A DNA stretch of 64,000 bases from positions 22,042 to 86,041 of the forward strand of contig JAFZZI010000006.1 of assembly GCA_017615835.1 (NCBI GenBank). Direction: 5' to 3'. This document shows, piece after piece, positions 56,559 to 64,000 of this stretch. Source of the DNA: Bacteroidaceae bacterium (lineage in GTDB: Bacteria; Bacteroidota; Bacteroidia; Bacteroidales; Bacteroidaceae). The notes under the pieces were generated by a model. It had not been told where the DNA came from. It saw nothing but the letters and a program-made list of their open reading frames with translations, and searched no databases. Numbering within the stretch: the first letter of the stretch is position 1; the number at the start of each line of letters is the position of its first letter. Both the position numbers and the translations under genes were made by a program.

Positions 56559-57767
56559 CTATTCCAGATTATACTCCTTAATCTTACGGTAGAGAGTGCG
56601 CTCGGATATGTTCAGATCCTTTGCTGCATTCTTGCGCCTGCCGTTGTGCTTTGCCAGCGCCCTTTTTATCATATCCTTTTCAACCTCGTCCAGCGACAGC
56701 GTCTCCTCAACGTAAACCTCTGTGTCGAGAATATCCTCGTCGTCACCTTCTGCCTTGAGGTGGGCCGCAGGTTCTGCAGTGGGAGAGTTGGTTATTATTG
56801 ATACCGGCTGGTGCTGTGGGACTGCAGCACTCCGGCTCGACATGCTGTTCATCTGTTCCTTGAGTTCGGTTACGTCGCGGCGAAGGTCGAACAGCACCTT
56901 ATACAATATCTCACGCTCGTTCTCAAATGAGTGTGTCTGCTGTGCGCCTCCTGTAGCTACAGGAAGCATCGAACTCCTTATGTCAGTCAGATACTCCTTG
57001 ATGTCTTCAGCTGTTATCACCCGGCTTTCAGCCATGATTGACATCTGTTCAGTAATGTTTTTAAGTTGACGCACGTTGCCGGGCCAGTGATATGTCATCA
57101 TCACCTCCCTCGCGTCATCGGCTAACTGGAGAGGCGGCATGTGGTACTTTTCAGCACAGTCTGCCGAAAACTTGCGGAACAGAAGCAGAATGTCGGTTCC
57201 GCGTTCACGCAGAGGGGGAACCTTGATGGGTATGGTGTTCAGACGGTAGAACAGGTCCTCGCGGAAGCGGCCTTGTTCAATGGCTGACTGAAGGTCAACG
57301 TTTGTTGCAGCCACGATGCGGACATTGGTCTTCTCTACCTTCGAAGAGCCGACCTTTATGAACTCACCGGTCTCAAGGACACGCAACAGTCTGGCCTGGG
57401 TAGCCATTGGCAGTTCGGCAACCTCATCCAGGAAAATCGTGCCTCCATTCGCCTCGTCAAAGTATCCCTTCCGTTCGTTAACCGCCCCTGTGAAGGCACC
57501 CTTCTCATGGCCGAACAGTTCAGAATCGACGGTCCCTTCCGGAATTGAACCGCAGTTCACGGCAATGTACTGCTTGGATTTGCGCAGGCTGTTGGCATGA
57601 ATAATCTTGGGGATGTTTTCCTTTCCCACGCCGCTTTCGCCGGTAATAAGTACGGACAGGTCTGTCGGGGCCACCTGAATGGCCACGTCAATAGCCCTGT
57701 TCAGCTCCGGACAGTTTCCTACAATCTGAAACCGCTGCTTCATCCTTTGCACATTGTCGTTATCCAT
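56559..57767 (-). CDS. Sigma-54-dependent Fis-family activator without a sensor domain
   Basis: 402 residues. The AAA+ domain begins almost at the N-terminus: Walker A GESGVGKE (residues 43-50), GHEKGAFTGA (the sigma-54-contacting loop, residues 87-95), GGTIFLDEVAELP as Walker B, and the sensor-type FRKFSAD and WPGNVRQLKN. A variable linker follows and then a C-terminal Fis-type HTH (KRALAKHNGRRKNAAKDLNISERTLYRKIKEY). It has no receiver, GAF or PAS domain, so activity is set by level or by an unseen partner. Target sigma-54 promoters were not searched for. It heads the lptE-TPR-secG operon. Confidence 0.93.
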   Translation of the reverse strand: MDNDNVQRMKQRFQIVGNCPELNRAIDVAIQVAPTDLSVLITGESGVGKENIPKIIHANSLRKSKQYIAVNCGSIPEGTVDSELFGHEKGAFTGAVNERKGYFDEANGGTIFLDEVAELPMATQARLLRVLETGEFIKVGSSKVEKTNVRIVAATNVDLQSAIEQGRFREDLFYRLNTIPIKVPPLRERGTDILLLFRKFSADCAEKYHMPPLQLADDAREVMMTYHWPGNVRQLKNITEQMSIMAESRVITAEDIKEYLTDIRSSMLPVATGGAQQTHSFENEREILYKVLFDLRRDVTELKEQMNSMSSRSAAVPQHQPVSIITNSPTAEPAAHLKAEGDDEDILDTEVYVEETLSLDEVEKDMIKRALAKHNGRRKNAAKDLNISERTLYRKIKEYNLE

Positions 57768-57794
57768 CTTTACTTCAGCTGTTTGTGATTATGC

Positions 57795-57802
57795 CAAAAA
57801 TA
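57795..57802 (-). promoter_or_regulatory. -7 element for the sigma-54 activator operon
   Basis: TATTTTTG on the minus strand (CAAAAATA on plus) matches TAnnTTTG, about 28 bases upstream of ATG 57767. Confidence 0.45.
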
Positions 57803-57852
57803 CTGCTTTTTGTCGAGAAATCAGCAATTTTGGCAGTTTTTCAAAAAAAGAA

Positions 57853-57885
57853 TCCATCCTGAAAATCCGATTGGCTCAGGATGGA
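57853..57885 (-). terminator. Terminator of the tkt-rpiB operon
   Basis: Stem TCCATCCTGA (57853-57862) / TCAGGATGGA (57876-57885), 13-base loop, flanked by A/T-rich sequence; on the minus strand TTCTTTTTTTGA follows. It lies just after the rpiB stop. Confidence 0.8.
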
Positions 57886-57909
57886 CTCTTTTCGTATATA
57901 TCTCCTCAG

Positions 57910-58338
57910 TTACCTGACAGGTATGCTGTCGATACGAATCTGATGCCTGCCTCCTTCGAAGGGAGTATTCAGGTACTCATCCATTATGCTGCGTGCCATT
58001 TCATTGTCGATGAAACGTCCCGGCATCACAAGCACGTTGGCATCGTTGTGCTGGCGAATGAGATGTGCAACCTCCGGTATCCAGCACAGGCCGGCTCTTA
58101 TGCCCTGATGTTTGTTCAGGGTCATGGAGATTCCTTCACCGCTGCCGCACATTGCGATTCCCCTTTCAACCTCGCCGTTCTCGATTCCCTCAGCCAGTTT
58201 ATGTCCGAACTCGGCATAGTTGCAACTGTCAGGGGTGTAGGTGCCGTAGTCCTTGTACGGCAGTCCCTTTTCTTCAAGATACTGTTTGACGAACTGCTTC
58301 AGGGGGAAGGCAGCATGGTCACTTGCTATTCCTATCAT
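57910..58338 (-). CDS. rpiB: Ribose-5-phosphate isomerase B
   Basis: 142 residues, the normal length of RpiB. GIASDHAAFPLKQFVKQYLEEKG at the N-terminus and the active-site motif MCGSGEGISM (Cys64) are present, with NKHQGIRAGLCW and NVLVMPGRFI following. It interconverts ribose-5-P and ribulose-5-P in the pentose phosphate pathway. Its start overlaps the stop of transketolase (ATGA), so the two pentose-phosphate genes are translationally coupled. The terminator is at 57853-57885. Confidence 0.96.
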   Translation of the reverse strand: MIGIASDHAAFPLKQFVKQYLEEKGLPYKDYGTYTPDSCNYAEFGHKLAEGIENGEVERGIAMCGSGEGISMTLNKHQGIRAGLCWIPEVAHLIRQHNDANVLVMPGRFIDNEMARSIMDEYLNTPFEGGRHQIRIDSIPVR

Positions 58339-60359
58339 TTCTTCAGAAGATTCATTACCTGCTTGAAGACGTTCTTTGCGGTATATCCCAGTTTCTCGTC
58401 AAGCACCTTGTACGGAGCCGAGAATCCGAAACTCTCCAAACCCCAGATACTGCCTTCGGCCTCGGGTACCAGACCGAGCAGGTTTACCGGCAGACCGGCT
58501 GTCATACCGAACTTCTTTACACCTGCGGGGAGTACACTCTGCTGGTACTCCTTGCTCTGGCTGCGGAACAGTCCCTCTGACGGAACACTGACTATACGGA
58601 CTTTGACATGCTTCTTGCGCAGCAAGGCAGCGCCGGCAACCAGAGTAGATACCTCAGAGCCGGTTGCAACCAGAATAACATCGGGGTTCTCGTCTGAACC
58701 GGCTACGATGTAACCTCCCTTCTGAGCCAGTTTGTAATCATTGCCTTCAGGCAGGTTCTGAATGTTCTGACGTGACAGGATAAGTGCCGTAGGAGTCTTG
58801 GTGTTCTTCATAGCCATAGCCCAGGCTACGGTCGTCTCCTGTGCATCTGCCGGACGAAGAACCAGCATTGACGGCTTGCCGCTGTGGTTCTTAAGCTTCT
58901 CCATCAGACGGATCTGTGCCTCCTGCTCGACCGGTTCGTGTGTCGGGCCGTCTTCACCTACGCGGAAAGCATCGTGTGTCCAGATGAACTTGACCGGAAG
59001 TTCCATTAGAGCGGCCATGCGTACAGCAGGTTTCATATAGTCGGAGAATACGAAGAAAGTACCACATGCCGGAATGACACCTCCGTGAAGCGCCATGCCT
59101 ATGCAGCAGCAGGCCATGGTCAGTTCGGCAACACCGGCCTGAAGGAATGCACCGCTGAAGTCACCCTTTGTGAAGGCGTGAGTCTTCTTCAGGAATCCGT
59201 CGGTCTTGTCGGAGTTGCTGAGGTCGGCGCTGGCGCAGATCATGTTTGGAACCTGTTGGGCAAGCACTGACAGACATGCAGCAGATGCTGAGCGGGTGGC
59301 ATCATTGTCCTTCTGAACGCACTTGCGCCAGTTGATGCGCGGAGCCTTGCCGCTGAACCATTCGTCCTGGGCGGCTGCTTTGTCCGGATTCGCCTTGGCC
59401 CATGCCTTCTCCTCCTTGTAGCGAGCGGCGCAAATGCTCTTAAGTTCCTTTGCGCGCTCGGAGTACAGTTTCCTGACCTCGGGGAATACTTTGAACGGAT
59501 TCTTCGGATCACCGCCGAGATTCTTGACTGTATTCACATATGCGTTACCGCCCAGAGGTGCTCCATGAGTCTTGCAGTTGGACTCGTATGACGAGCCGTC
59601 TTCTTTCAGAGCTCCCTTTCCCATGATACACTTGCCTATGATGAGGGCAGGTTTACCCTTCACACCCTTAGCCCAAGCTATGGCCTTGCGGATCTCGTCA
59701 CAGTCGTTACCGTTTATGACCTTTACATCCCAGCCCAGAGCCTTGTACTTGGCAGCCGTGTCCTCGTTCATCACCTCCTTGGTCTCGGTCGAGAGCTGGA
59801 TGTCGTTCGAGTCGTAGAACATTACAAGATTGTCAAGTCCGAGCACTCCTGCTATGCGGGCGCTGCCCTGCGAAATCTCTTCCTCGATGCCGCCGTCCGA
59901 GATGTATGCGTATATGGTCTCTTTGTCAAATGTCGGATTGCCGGTGTGTGCAGCCAGGAACTTTGCCGCGATTGCAGCACCTACAGCGTAAGAATGGCCC
60001 TGGCCGAGGGGACCCGAAGTATTCTCTATTCCGCGGGCAATCTCAAATTCGGGATGGCCTGTGGTGGGCGAGCCCCACTGGCGCAGTTGAGCCAGTTCGT
60101 CCATTGTATATTTTCCGGCAAGCGCAAGCTGCGAGTACAGCATCGGAGCCATGTGGCCGGGGTCGAGGAAGAAACGGTCGCGACCTACCCATTCCGGATT
60201 CTGCGGATCGTACTCAAGAAATTCCGAATAGAGTACATTGATAAAGTCTGCACCGCCCATGGCGCCTCCGGGGTGACCCGATTTTGCCTTCTCAACCATC
60301 GAAGCTGCCAGAATACGGATGTTGTCAGCAGCCTTGTTCATCAATTCTTTGCTGTTCAT
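58335..60359 (-). CDS. tkt: Transketolase
   Basis: 674 residues from ATG 60359. N-terminal motif MVEKAKSGHPGGAMGGADF, GLGQG-type segment TSGPLGQGHSYAVGAAIA, the TPP-binding region YISDGGIEEEISQGSARIAGVLGLDNLVMFYDSND, and the C-terminal DAFRVGEDGPTHEPVEQEAQ (transketolase motif with catalytic His) are all present. It moves two-carbon ketol units between sugar phosphates and needs thiamine pyrophosphate, which links it to the TPP-riboswitch operon at 14.9 kb only in a general way. ATG 60359 is chosen since it starts MNSKELMNKAADNIRIL; the extension to 60425 would run past the -7 element. Confidence 0.95.
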   Translation of the reverse strand: MNSKELMNKAADNIRILAASMVEKAKSGHPGGAMGGADFINVLYSEFLEYDPQNPEWVGRDRFFLDPGHMAPMLYSQLALAGKYTMDELAQLRQWGSPTTGHPEFEIARGIENTSGPLGQGHSYAVGAAIAAKFLAAHTGNPTFDKETIYAYISDGGIEEEISQGSARIAGVLGLDNLVMFYDSNDIQLSTETKEVMNEDTAAKYKALGWDVKVINGNDCDEIRKAIAWAKGVKGKPALIIGKCIMGKGALKEDGSSYESNCKTHGAPLGGNAYVNTVKNLGGDPKNPFKVFPEVRKLYSERAKELKSICAARYKEEKAWAKANPDKAAAQDEWFSGKAPRINWRKCVQKDNDATRSASAACLSVLAQQVPNMICASADLSNSDKTDGFLKKTHAFTKGDFSGAFLQAGVAELTMACCCIGMALHGGVIPACGTFFVFSDYMKPAVRMAALMELPVKFIWTHDAFRVGEDGPTHEPVEQEAQIRLMEKLKNHSGKPSMLVLRPADAQETTVAWAMAMKNTKTPTALILSRQNIQNLPEGNDYKLAQKGGYIVAGSDENPDVILVATGSEVSTLVAGAALLRKKHVKVRIVSVPSEGLFRSQSKEYQQSVLPAGVKKFGMTAGLPVNLLGLVPEAEGSIWGLESFGFSAPYKVLDEKLGYTAKNVFKQVMNLLKK

Positions 60360-60422
60360 ATGAATTATGTTTTGTGAATTAATTGCATACCATGCAGCGC
60401 TCTCGCGCTCCGACACAACACG

Positions 60423-60430
60423 CAAAGATA
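60423..60430 (-). promoter_or_regulatory. -7 element for tkt-rpiB
   Basis: TATCTTTG on the minus strand (CAAAGATA on plus), with TTG about 20 bases upstream (CAA at 60451-60453). It matches the Bacteroidetes consensus, about 64 bases before ATG 60359. Confidence 0.6.
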
Positions 60431-60536
60431 ATGTAATCCGTGGTAATCCACAAAAAATCGAAGTCTTTCCGCAAGGTTGGCATTAAATTGTTGAAAAGTT
60501 GTTGGCCTGCAGGGATTCGAAGATACTCTTTTTTCT

Positions 60537-60544
60537 TAACTTTG
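60537..60544 (+). promoter_or_regulatory. -7 element for recA
   Basis: TAACTTTG matches TAnnTTTG, 67 bases before ATG 60611. No SOS (LexA) box was recognised around it. Confidence 0.5.
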
Positions 60545-60610
60545 CCCTGAAAGGGTTTTTCCGCTGATACCGTGAAAAAGCCTTTTGTAAACAATAAAAA
60601 ACATAACAAT

Positions 60611-61675
60611 ATGGCAAAAAAAGAGACAGAGGGAGAGGTTTCTCCCAAGCAGGTGGCGATGAGCGAGAAACTCAAGGCGCTCCAGGCCGCGACAGAGAAA
60701 ATCGAGAAGAGTTTCGGACGGGGCTCAATCATGAAACTCGGTGAGGAGAACATTGAGGCAGTCGATGTCATATCGACAGGTTCCATCGGCCTGAATGCCG
60801 CACTTGGAGTAGGCGGATATCCTCGCGGCAGGATAATCGAAATCTACGGACCTGAGTCGTCCGGCAAGACAACACTGGCAATACATGCAATTGCCGAGGC
60901 ACAGAAGAACGGAGGAATTGCCGCTTTCATTGATGCAGAGCATGCCTTCGACCGTTTCTATGCGGCCAAGCTTGGAGTTGACATCGACAATCTCTGGATT
61001 TCGCAACCAGACAACGGCGAGCAGGCGCTTGAAATTGCCGAACAGCTGATACGTTCGTCTGCAATTGACGTCATAGTCATCGATTCCGTGGCCGCACTGA
61101 CTCCAAAGGCTGAAATCGAGGGCGACATGGGCGACAACAAGGTGGGGCTTCAGGCCCGTCTTATGTCGCAGGCACTTCGCAAGCTGACCTCTACCATCAA
61201 CAAGACCAACACGACCTGTATCTTCATCAACCAGTTGCGCGAAAAGATAGGCATCATGTTCGGAAACCCGGAGACGACAACCGGCGGCAATGCCCTTAAA
61301 TTCTATGCTTCGGTACGCCTTGACATACGGCGTGTCACCCAGCTGAAGGATGGTGACCGTACGATCGGCAATCAGGTCAGGGTAAAAGTCGTCAAGAACA
61401 AAGTGGCACCTCCGTTCCGCAAGGCTGAGTTTGACATAATGTTCGGACAGGGAATATCCAAGAGCGGTGAGATAGTCGATCTCGGCGTGGAGTACGGTAT
61501 AATCAAGAAAAGCGGTTCCTGGTTCAGTTACGGCGACACCAGGCTGGCTCAGGGACGCGATGCCACCAAACAGCTTATGGAAGACAACCCCGAACTGGCC
61601 GAGGAACTTGAGGCAAAGATAATGCAGGCCATAATGGGTAATCCACAGGAGACCGGCTTCGAGGAGCAGGATTGA
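60611..61675 (+). CDS. recA: Recombinase RecA
   Basis: 354 residues from ATG 60611. Walker [10 protein letters not shown] is at residues 80-88; the N-terminal [13 protein letters not shown], the Walker B-like [16 protein letters not shown], loop 1 with [23 protein letters not shown], the [22 protein letters not shown] loop 2 and [14 protein letters not shown] are all present. RecA forms ATP-dependent filaments on single-stranded DNA for recombination and repair. An in-frame ATG at 60572 would add 13 residues before the conserved start and is less likely. A terminator follows at 61701-61728. Confidence 0.98.
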   Translation: MAKKETEGEVSPKQVAMSEKLKALQAATEKIEKSFGRGSIMKLGEENIEAVDVISTGSIGLNAALGVGGYPRGRIIEIYGPESSGKTTLAIHAIAEAQKNGGIAAFIDAEHAFDRFYAAKLGVDIDNLWISQPDNGEQALEIAEQLIRSSAIDVIVIDSVAALTPKAEIEGDMGDNKVGLQARLMSQALRKLTSTINKTNTTCIFINQLREKIGIMFGNPETTTGGNALKFYASVRLDIRRVTQLKDGDRTIGNQVRVKVVKNKVAPPFRKAEFDIMFGQGISKSGEIVDLGVEYGIIKKSGSWFSYGDTRLAQGRDATKQLMEDNPELAEELEAKIMQAIMGNPQETGFEEQD

Positions 61676-61700
61676 CCAACAGTACGCTTATAACGATTTT

Positions 61701-61728
61701 GAAGGGCCGCCGGAAATGGCAGCCCTTC
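61701..61728 (+). terminator. Terminator of recA
   Basis: Stem GAAGGGC (61701-61707) / GCCCTTC (61722-61728) with an inner CC/GG pair; TTTG follows. It lies 25 bases past the recA stop. Confidence 0.7.
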
Positions 61729-61936
61729 TTTGTTGCTGCCACCAACCCGCCTGAATGTGACAAAACAGATAGTATTGCGAGACAGTTGTCTGACTTTTTG
61801 GCAGAAACCGATGTCTGCTGATTCATGACTTGGACTTTTTCCGTATTGGCACAAGGTTTGTACATGTTGATAATGAATCCGAAAATGGATCGGACGACAA
61901 TCAACAAAGAGTACAAACTAAAAAAACAATACAACT

Positions 61937-63877
61937 ATGGGTAAAATCATTGGAATAGATCTTGGAACGACCAACTCGTGTGTTTCAGTATTTGAGGGTA
62001 ACGAGCCAACCGTCATAGCCAACTCGGAGGGCAAGCGTACGACACCTTCGGTAGTCGCATTCGTTGACGGTGGCGAGCGCAAGGTAGGTGACCCTGCCAA
62101 GCGTCAGGCCATTACCAACCCCCAGCGTACCGTCTTCTCAATCAAGCGCTTCATGGGCGAAAACTGGGATCAGGTGCAGAAGGAGGTGAGCCGTGTACCT
62201 TATAAAGTAGTAAAGGGCGACAACAACATGCCGCGTGTCGATATTGACGGCCGTCTTTATACCGCTCAGGAAATCTCAGCAATGATTCTTCAGAAGATGA
62301 AGAAGACCGCTGAAGACTATCTGGGCCAGGAGGTGACCGAGGCTGTCATCACAGTTCCTGCATACTTCTCCGACTCACAGCGTCAGGCTACCAAAGAGGC
62401 TGGCCAGATTGCAGGTCTTGATGTGAAGCGTATCGTAAACGAGCCTACAGCTGCTGCTCTTGCGTATGGTGTTGACAAGTCAAACAAGGATATGAAAATC
62501 GCCGTGTTCGACCTTGGCGGCGGAACGTTCGATATCTCAATCCTTGAGTTTGGCGGTGGAGTCTTCGAGGTTCTTGCCACCAATGGTGACACCCATCTGG
62601 GTGGTGATGACTTCGACCAGGTTATCATCAACTGGCTGGTTGATGAGTTCAAGAAAGATGAGGGCGCTGATCTGACAGCCGACCCGATGGCATTGCAGCG
62701 TTTGAAAGAAGCTGCAGAGAAGGCAAAGATAGAGTTGTCTTCATCGACCTCTACCGAGATAAACCTTCCGTACATCATGCCGGTTGCCGGTATTCCTCGC
62801 CACCTTGTAAAAACTTTGACACGTGCAAAGTTCGAGTCTCTTGCCCATGGTCTTATCCAGGCATGCCTGGAGCCCTGCCGCAAGGCCATGAGCGATGCCG
62901 GTCTGACCAATTCAGACATAGACGAGGTTATCCTTGTGGGTGGTTCGAGCCGTATTCCAGCAGTACAGAAGCTTGTCGAGGACTTCTTCGGCAAGGTTCC
63001 TTCAAAGGGCGTCAACCCAGATGAGGTGGTGGCAGTAGGTGCCAGCATCCAGGGTGCCATCCTGAACAAGGAGGGTGGAGTAGGCGACATCGTATTGCTT
63101 GACGTAACCCCGCTGACTATGGGTATCGAGACTCTGGGCGGTGTCATGACAAAGCTTATTGATGCCAACACCACTATTCCGTGCAAGAAGAGCGAGATCT
63201 TCTCGACCGCAGCCGACAACCAGACAGCAGTTACGATACATGTGCTCCAGGGCGAGCGCCCGATGGCTTCGCAGAACAAGTCAATCGGCCAGTTCAATCT
63301 TGAAGGTATTGCCCCGGCACGCAGAGGTGTTCCGCAGATTGAGGTGACATTCGACATCGATGCCAACGGTATCCTCAAGGTAAGTGCCAAGGACAAGGCA
63401 ACCGGCAAGGAGCAGGCAATCCGCATCGAAGCCTCGTCAGGCTTGAGCAAGGAGGAAATCGACCGGATGAAGGCTGAGGCCGAAGCCAATGCCGAGGCCG
63501 ACAAGAAAGAGCGCGAGAAGATTGACAAACTCAATCAGGCCGATTCGATGATATTCACCACCGAGCAGCAGCTTTCCGAACTTGGCGACAAGATTCCGGC
63601 TGACAAGAAGGCTCCAATCGAGGCTGCCCTCCAGTCGCTCAAGGATGCCCACAAGGCTCAGGATCTTGCAGCCATTGACAAGGCTATGGCTGAACTTAAC
63701 ACTGCCTTCCAGACTGCAAGCGCCGAAATGTACGCCCAGAGCGGTGCCCAGGGCCAGCCGGGTGCAGGTGCCGGTGCAGGCGCAGGCTTCAACGGAGGTC
63801 AGCAAGGTCCCCAGGGCAATGGCGGTCAGTCAGACTCTGACAACGTCCAGGATGCCGACTTCGAGGAGGTGAAGTAA
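61937..63877 (+). CDS. dnaK: Molecular chaperone DnaK (Hsp70)
   Basis: 646 residues. The ATPase domain (about 1-385) opens with [16 protein letters not shown] and includes [14 protein letters not shown] and the [14 protein letters not shown] motif; the substrate-binding domain follows, with [14 protein letters not shown]. The C-terminal lid ends in a Gly/Gln/Asn-rich tail and the conserved EEVK. DnaK refolds proteins with DnaJ and GrpE, neither of which is adjacent: the gene is flanked by the recA terminator and its own terminator, so it is transcribed alone. The 261-base upstream region was read for heat-shock elements such as CIRCE; none was recognised. The window ends 120 bases beyond. Confidence 0.98.
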   Translation: MGKIIGIDLGTTNSCVSVFEGNEPTVIANSEGKRTTPSVVAFVDGGERKVGDPAKRQAITNPQRTVFSIKRFMGENWDQVQKEVSRVPYKVVKGDNNMPRVDIDGRLYTAQEISAMILQKMKKTAEDYLGQEVTEAVITVPAYFSDSQRQATKEAGQIAGLDVKRIVNEPTAAALAYGVDKSNKDMKIAVFDLGGGTFDISILEFGGGVFEVLATNGDTHLGGDDFDQVIINWLVDEFKKDEGADLTADPMALQRLKEAAEKAKIELSSSTSTEINLPYIMPVAGIPRHLVKTLTRAKFESLAHGLIQACLEPCRKAMSDAGLTNSDIDEVILVGGSSRIPAVQKLVEDFFGKVPSKGVNPDEVVAVGASIQGAILNKEGGVGDIVLLDVTPLTMGIETLGGVMTKLIDANTTIPCKKSEIFSTAADNQTAVTIHVLQGERPMASQNKSIGQFNLEGIAPARRGVPQIEVTFDIDANGILKVSAKDKATGKEQAIRIEASSGLSKEEIDRMKAEAEANAEADKKEREKIDKLNQADSMIFTTEQQLSELGDKIPADKKAPIEAALQSLKDAHKAQDLAAIDKAMAELNTAFQTASAEMYAQSGAQGQPGAGAGAGAGFNGGQQGPQGNGGQSDSDNVQDADFEEVK

Positions 63878-63907
63878 GGCTGATAAGCAAATATCAATCA
63901 TAAATAG

Positions 63908-63938
63908 AAGGGGTGGCTAAAAGTAGTCACCCCTTTTT
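63908..63938 (+). terminator. Terminator of dnaK
   Basis: Stem AAGGGGTGGCTA (63908-63919) / TAGTCACCCCTT (63924-63935) with one mismatch, AAAG loop and a TTTTT run. The remaining bases to 64000 show no identifiable feature. Confidence 0.85.
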
Positions 63939-64000
63939 CTGCCGAATAATCGAAGTCTTGCGTGGCTATAGCACAGACCCGGACCGGGATTTTGTGTCCC

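Noticed and set aside
60500-60545. tRNA 3' end resembling GGGATTCGAA
   Set aside because: There is no matching acceptor, D or anticodon stem around it; it is the recA upstream region.
61676-61936. Heat-shock CIRCE element or sigma-32 promoter before dnaK
   Set aside because: No TTAGCACTC-N9-GAGTGCTAA-like inverted repeat or sigma-32 -35/-10 pattern was seen.
62383-63534. 383-residue minus-strand frame opposite dnaK
   Set aside because: It is antisense to the highly conserved dnaK gene, arises from codon bias, and matches no protein family.

Overview
The window looks like chromosomal DNA of an anaerobic, gut-type member of the order Bacteroidales. Three things support this. Promoters repeatedly carry the Bacteroidetes -7 element TAnnTTTG. 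The protein families are characteristic of the phylum (DUF4837, DUF4922, the Bacteroidetes-type LptE, a short ECF sigma/anti-sigma/periplasmic triad). Several gene blocks are Bacteroidales-like (rlmN-DUF4837-pdxA; sigma-54 activator-lptE-TPR-secG). I cannot fix the genus. No rRNA, tRNA, prophage, insertion sequence or CRISPR array was recognised.

Layout. 0.1-4.1 kb: an exported Fe-S aldo/keto reductase, a nitroreductase, a DUF2520 Rossmann protein, a KdsC-like phosphatase and Maf. 4.1-9.1 kb (minus): a five-gene operon resembling heterodisulfide reductase (FAD subunit, CCG subunit, membrane cytochrome/CCG fusion, two small Fe-S subunits). 9.1-10.2 kb: tatA-tatC, divergent from it. 10.3-14.7 kb (minus): a likely sulfonolipid operon (cysteate fatty-acyltransferase-like and cysteate-synthase-like PLP enzymes), then a carboxyltransferase whose carrier domain has lost its biotin lysine. 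14.8-16.5 kb: a TPP riboswitch driving tenA-thiD. 16.6-21.1 kb: EamA transporter, acyl-ACP thioesterase, YihY protein, ABC-F protein.

21.1-31.9 kb (minus): a GNAT protein, a 12-bp direct-repeat array of about 22-bp period, a GH3 glycosidase behind a GntR-controlled ABC transporter operon with a perfect palindromic operator, a secreted esterase with a Gly-rich partner, an ECF sigma/anti-sigma/periplasmic triad, and RNase Z. 32-39.4 kb: rpsA with a structured leader, a small secreted protein, a His-rich CobW GTPase, a GT2 protein and a DPP-IV-like peptidase.

39.5-46.0 kb: a tightly packed five-gene operon that looks like cytoplasmic amino-sugar/peptidoglycan salvage: DUF4922-SpoIID fusion, AmgK-like kinase fused to a RapZ C-terminal domain, MurU-like nucleotidyltransferase, AmpG-like permease and BadF-type kinase. 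47.3-50.6 kb: rlmN, DUF4837 lipoprotein, pdxA. 50.6-54.8 kb: five overlapping genes (nucleotidyltransferase, ATP-grasp, CDP-alcohol phosphatidyltransferase, LPG-synthase-type membrane protein, HAD) that look like an uncharacterised polar-lipid pathway. 54.9-64 kb: secG, TPR protein, lptE, sigma-54 activator, rpiB-tkt, recA and dnaK.

The best candidates for undescribed biology are the 50.6-54.8 kb lipid cluster, the 39.5-46.0 kb salvage operon with its two unusual fusions, the sulfonolipid operon with its biotin-less carboxyltransferase, and the 22-bp-period repeat array.
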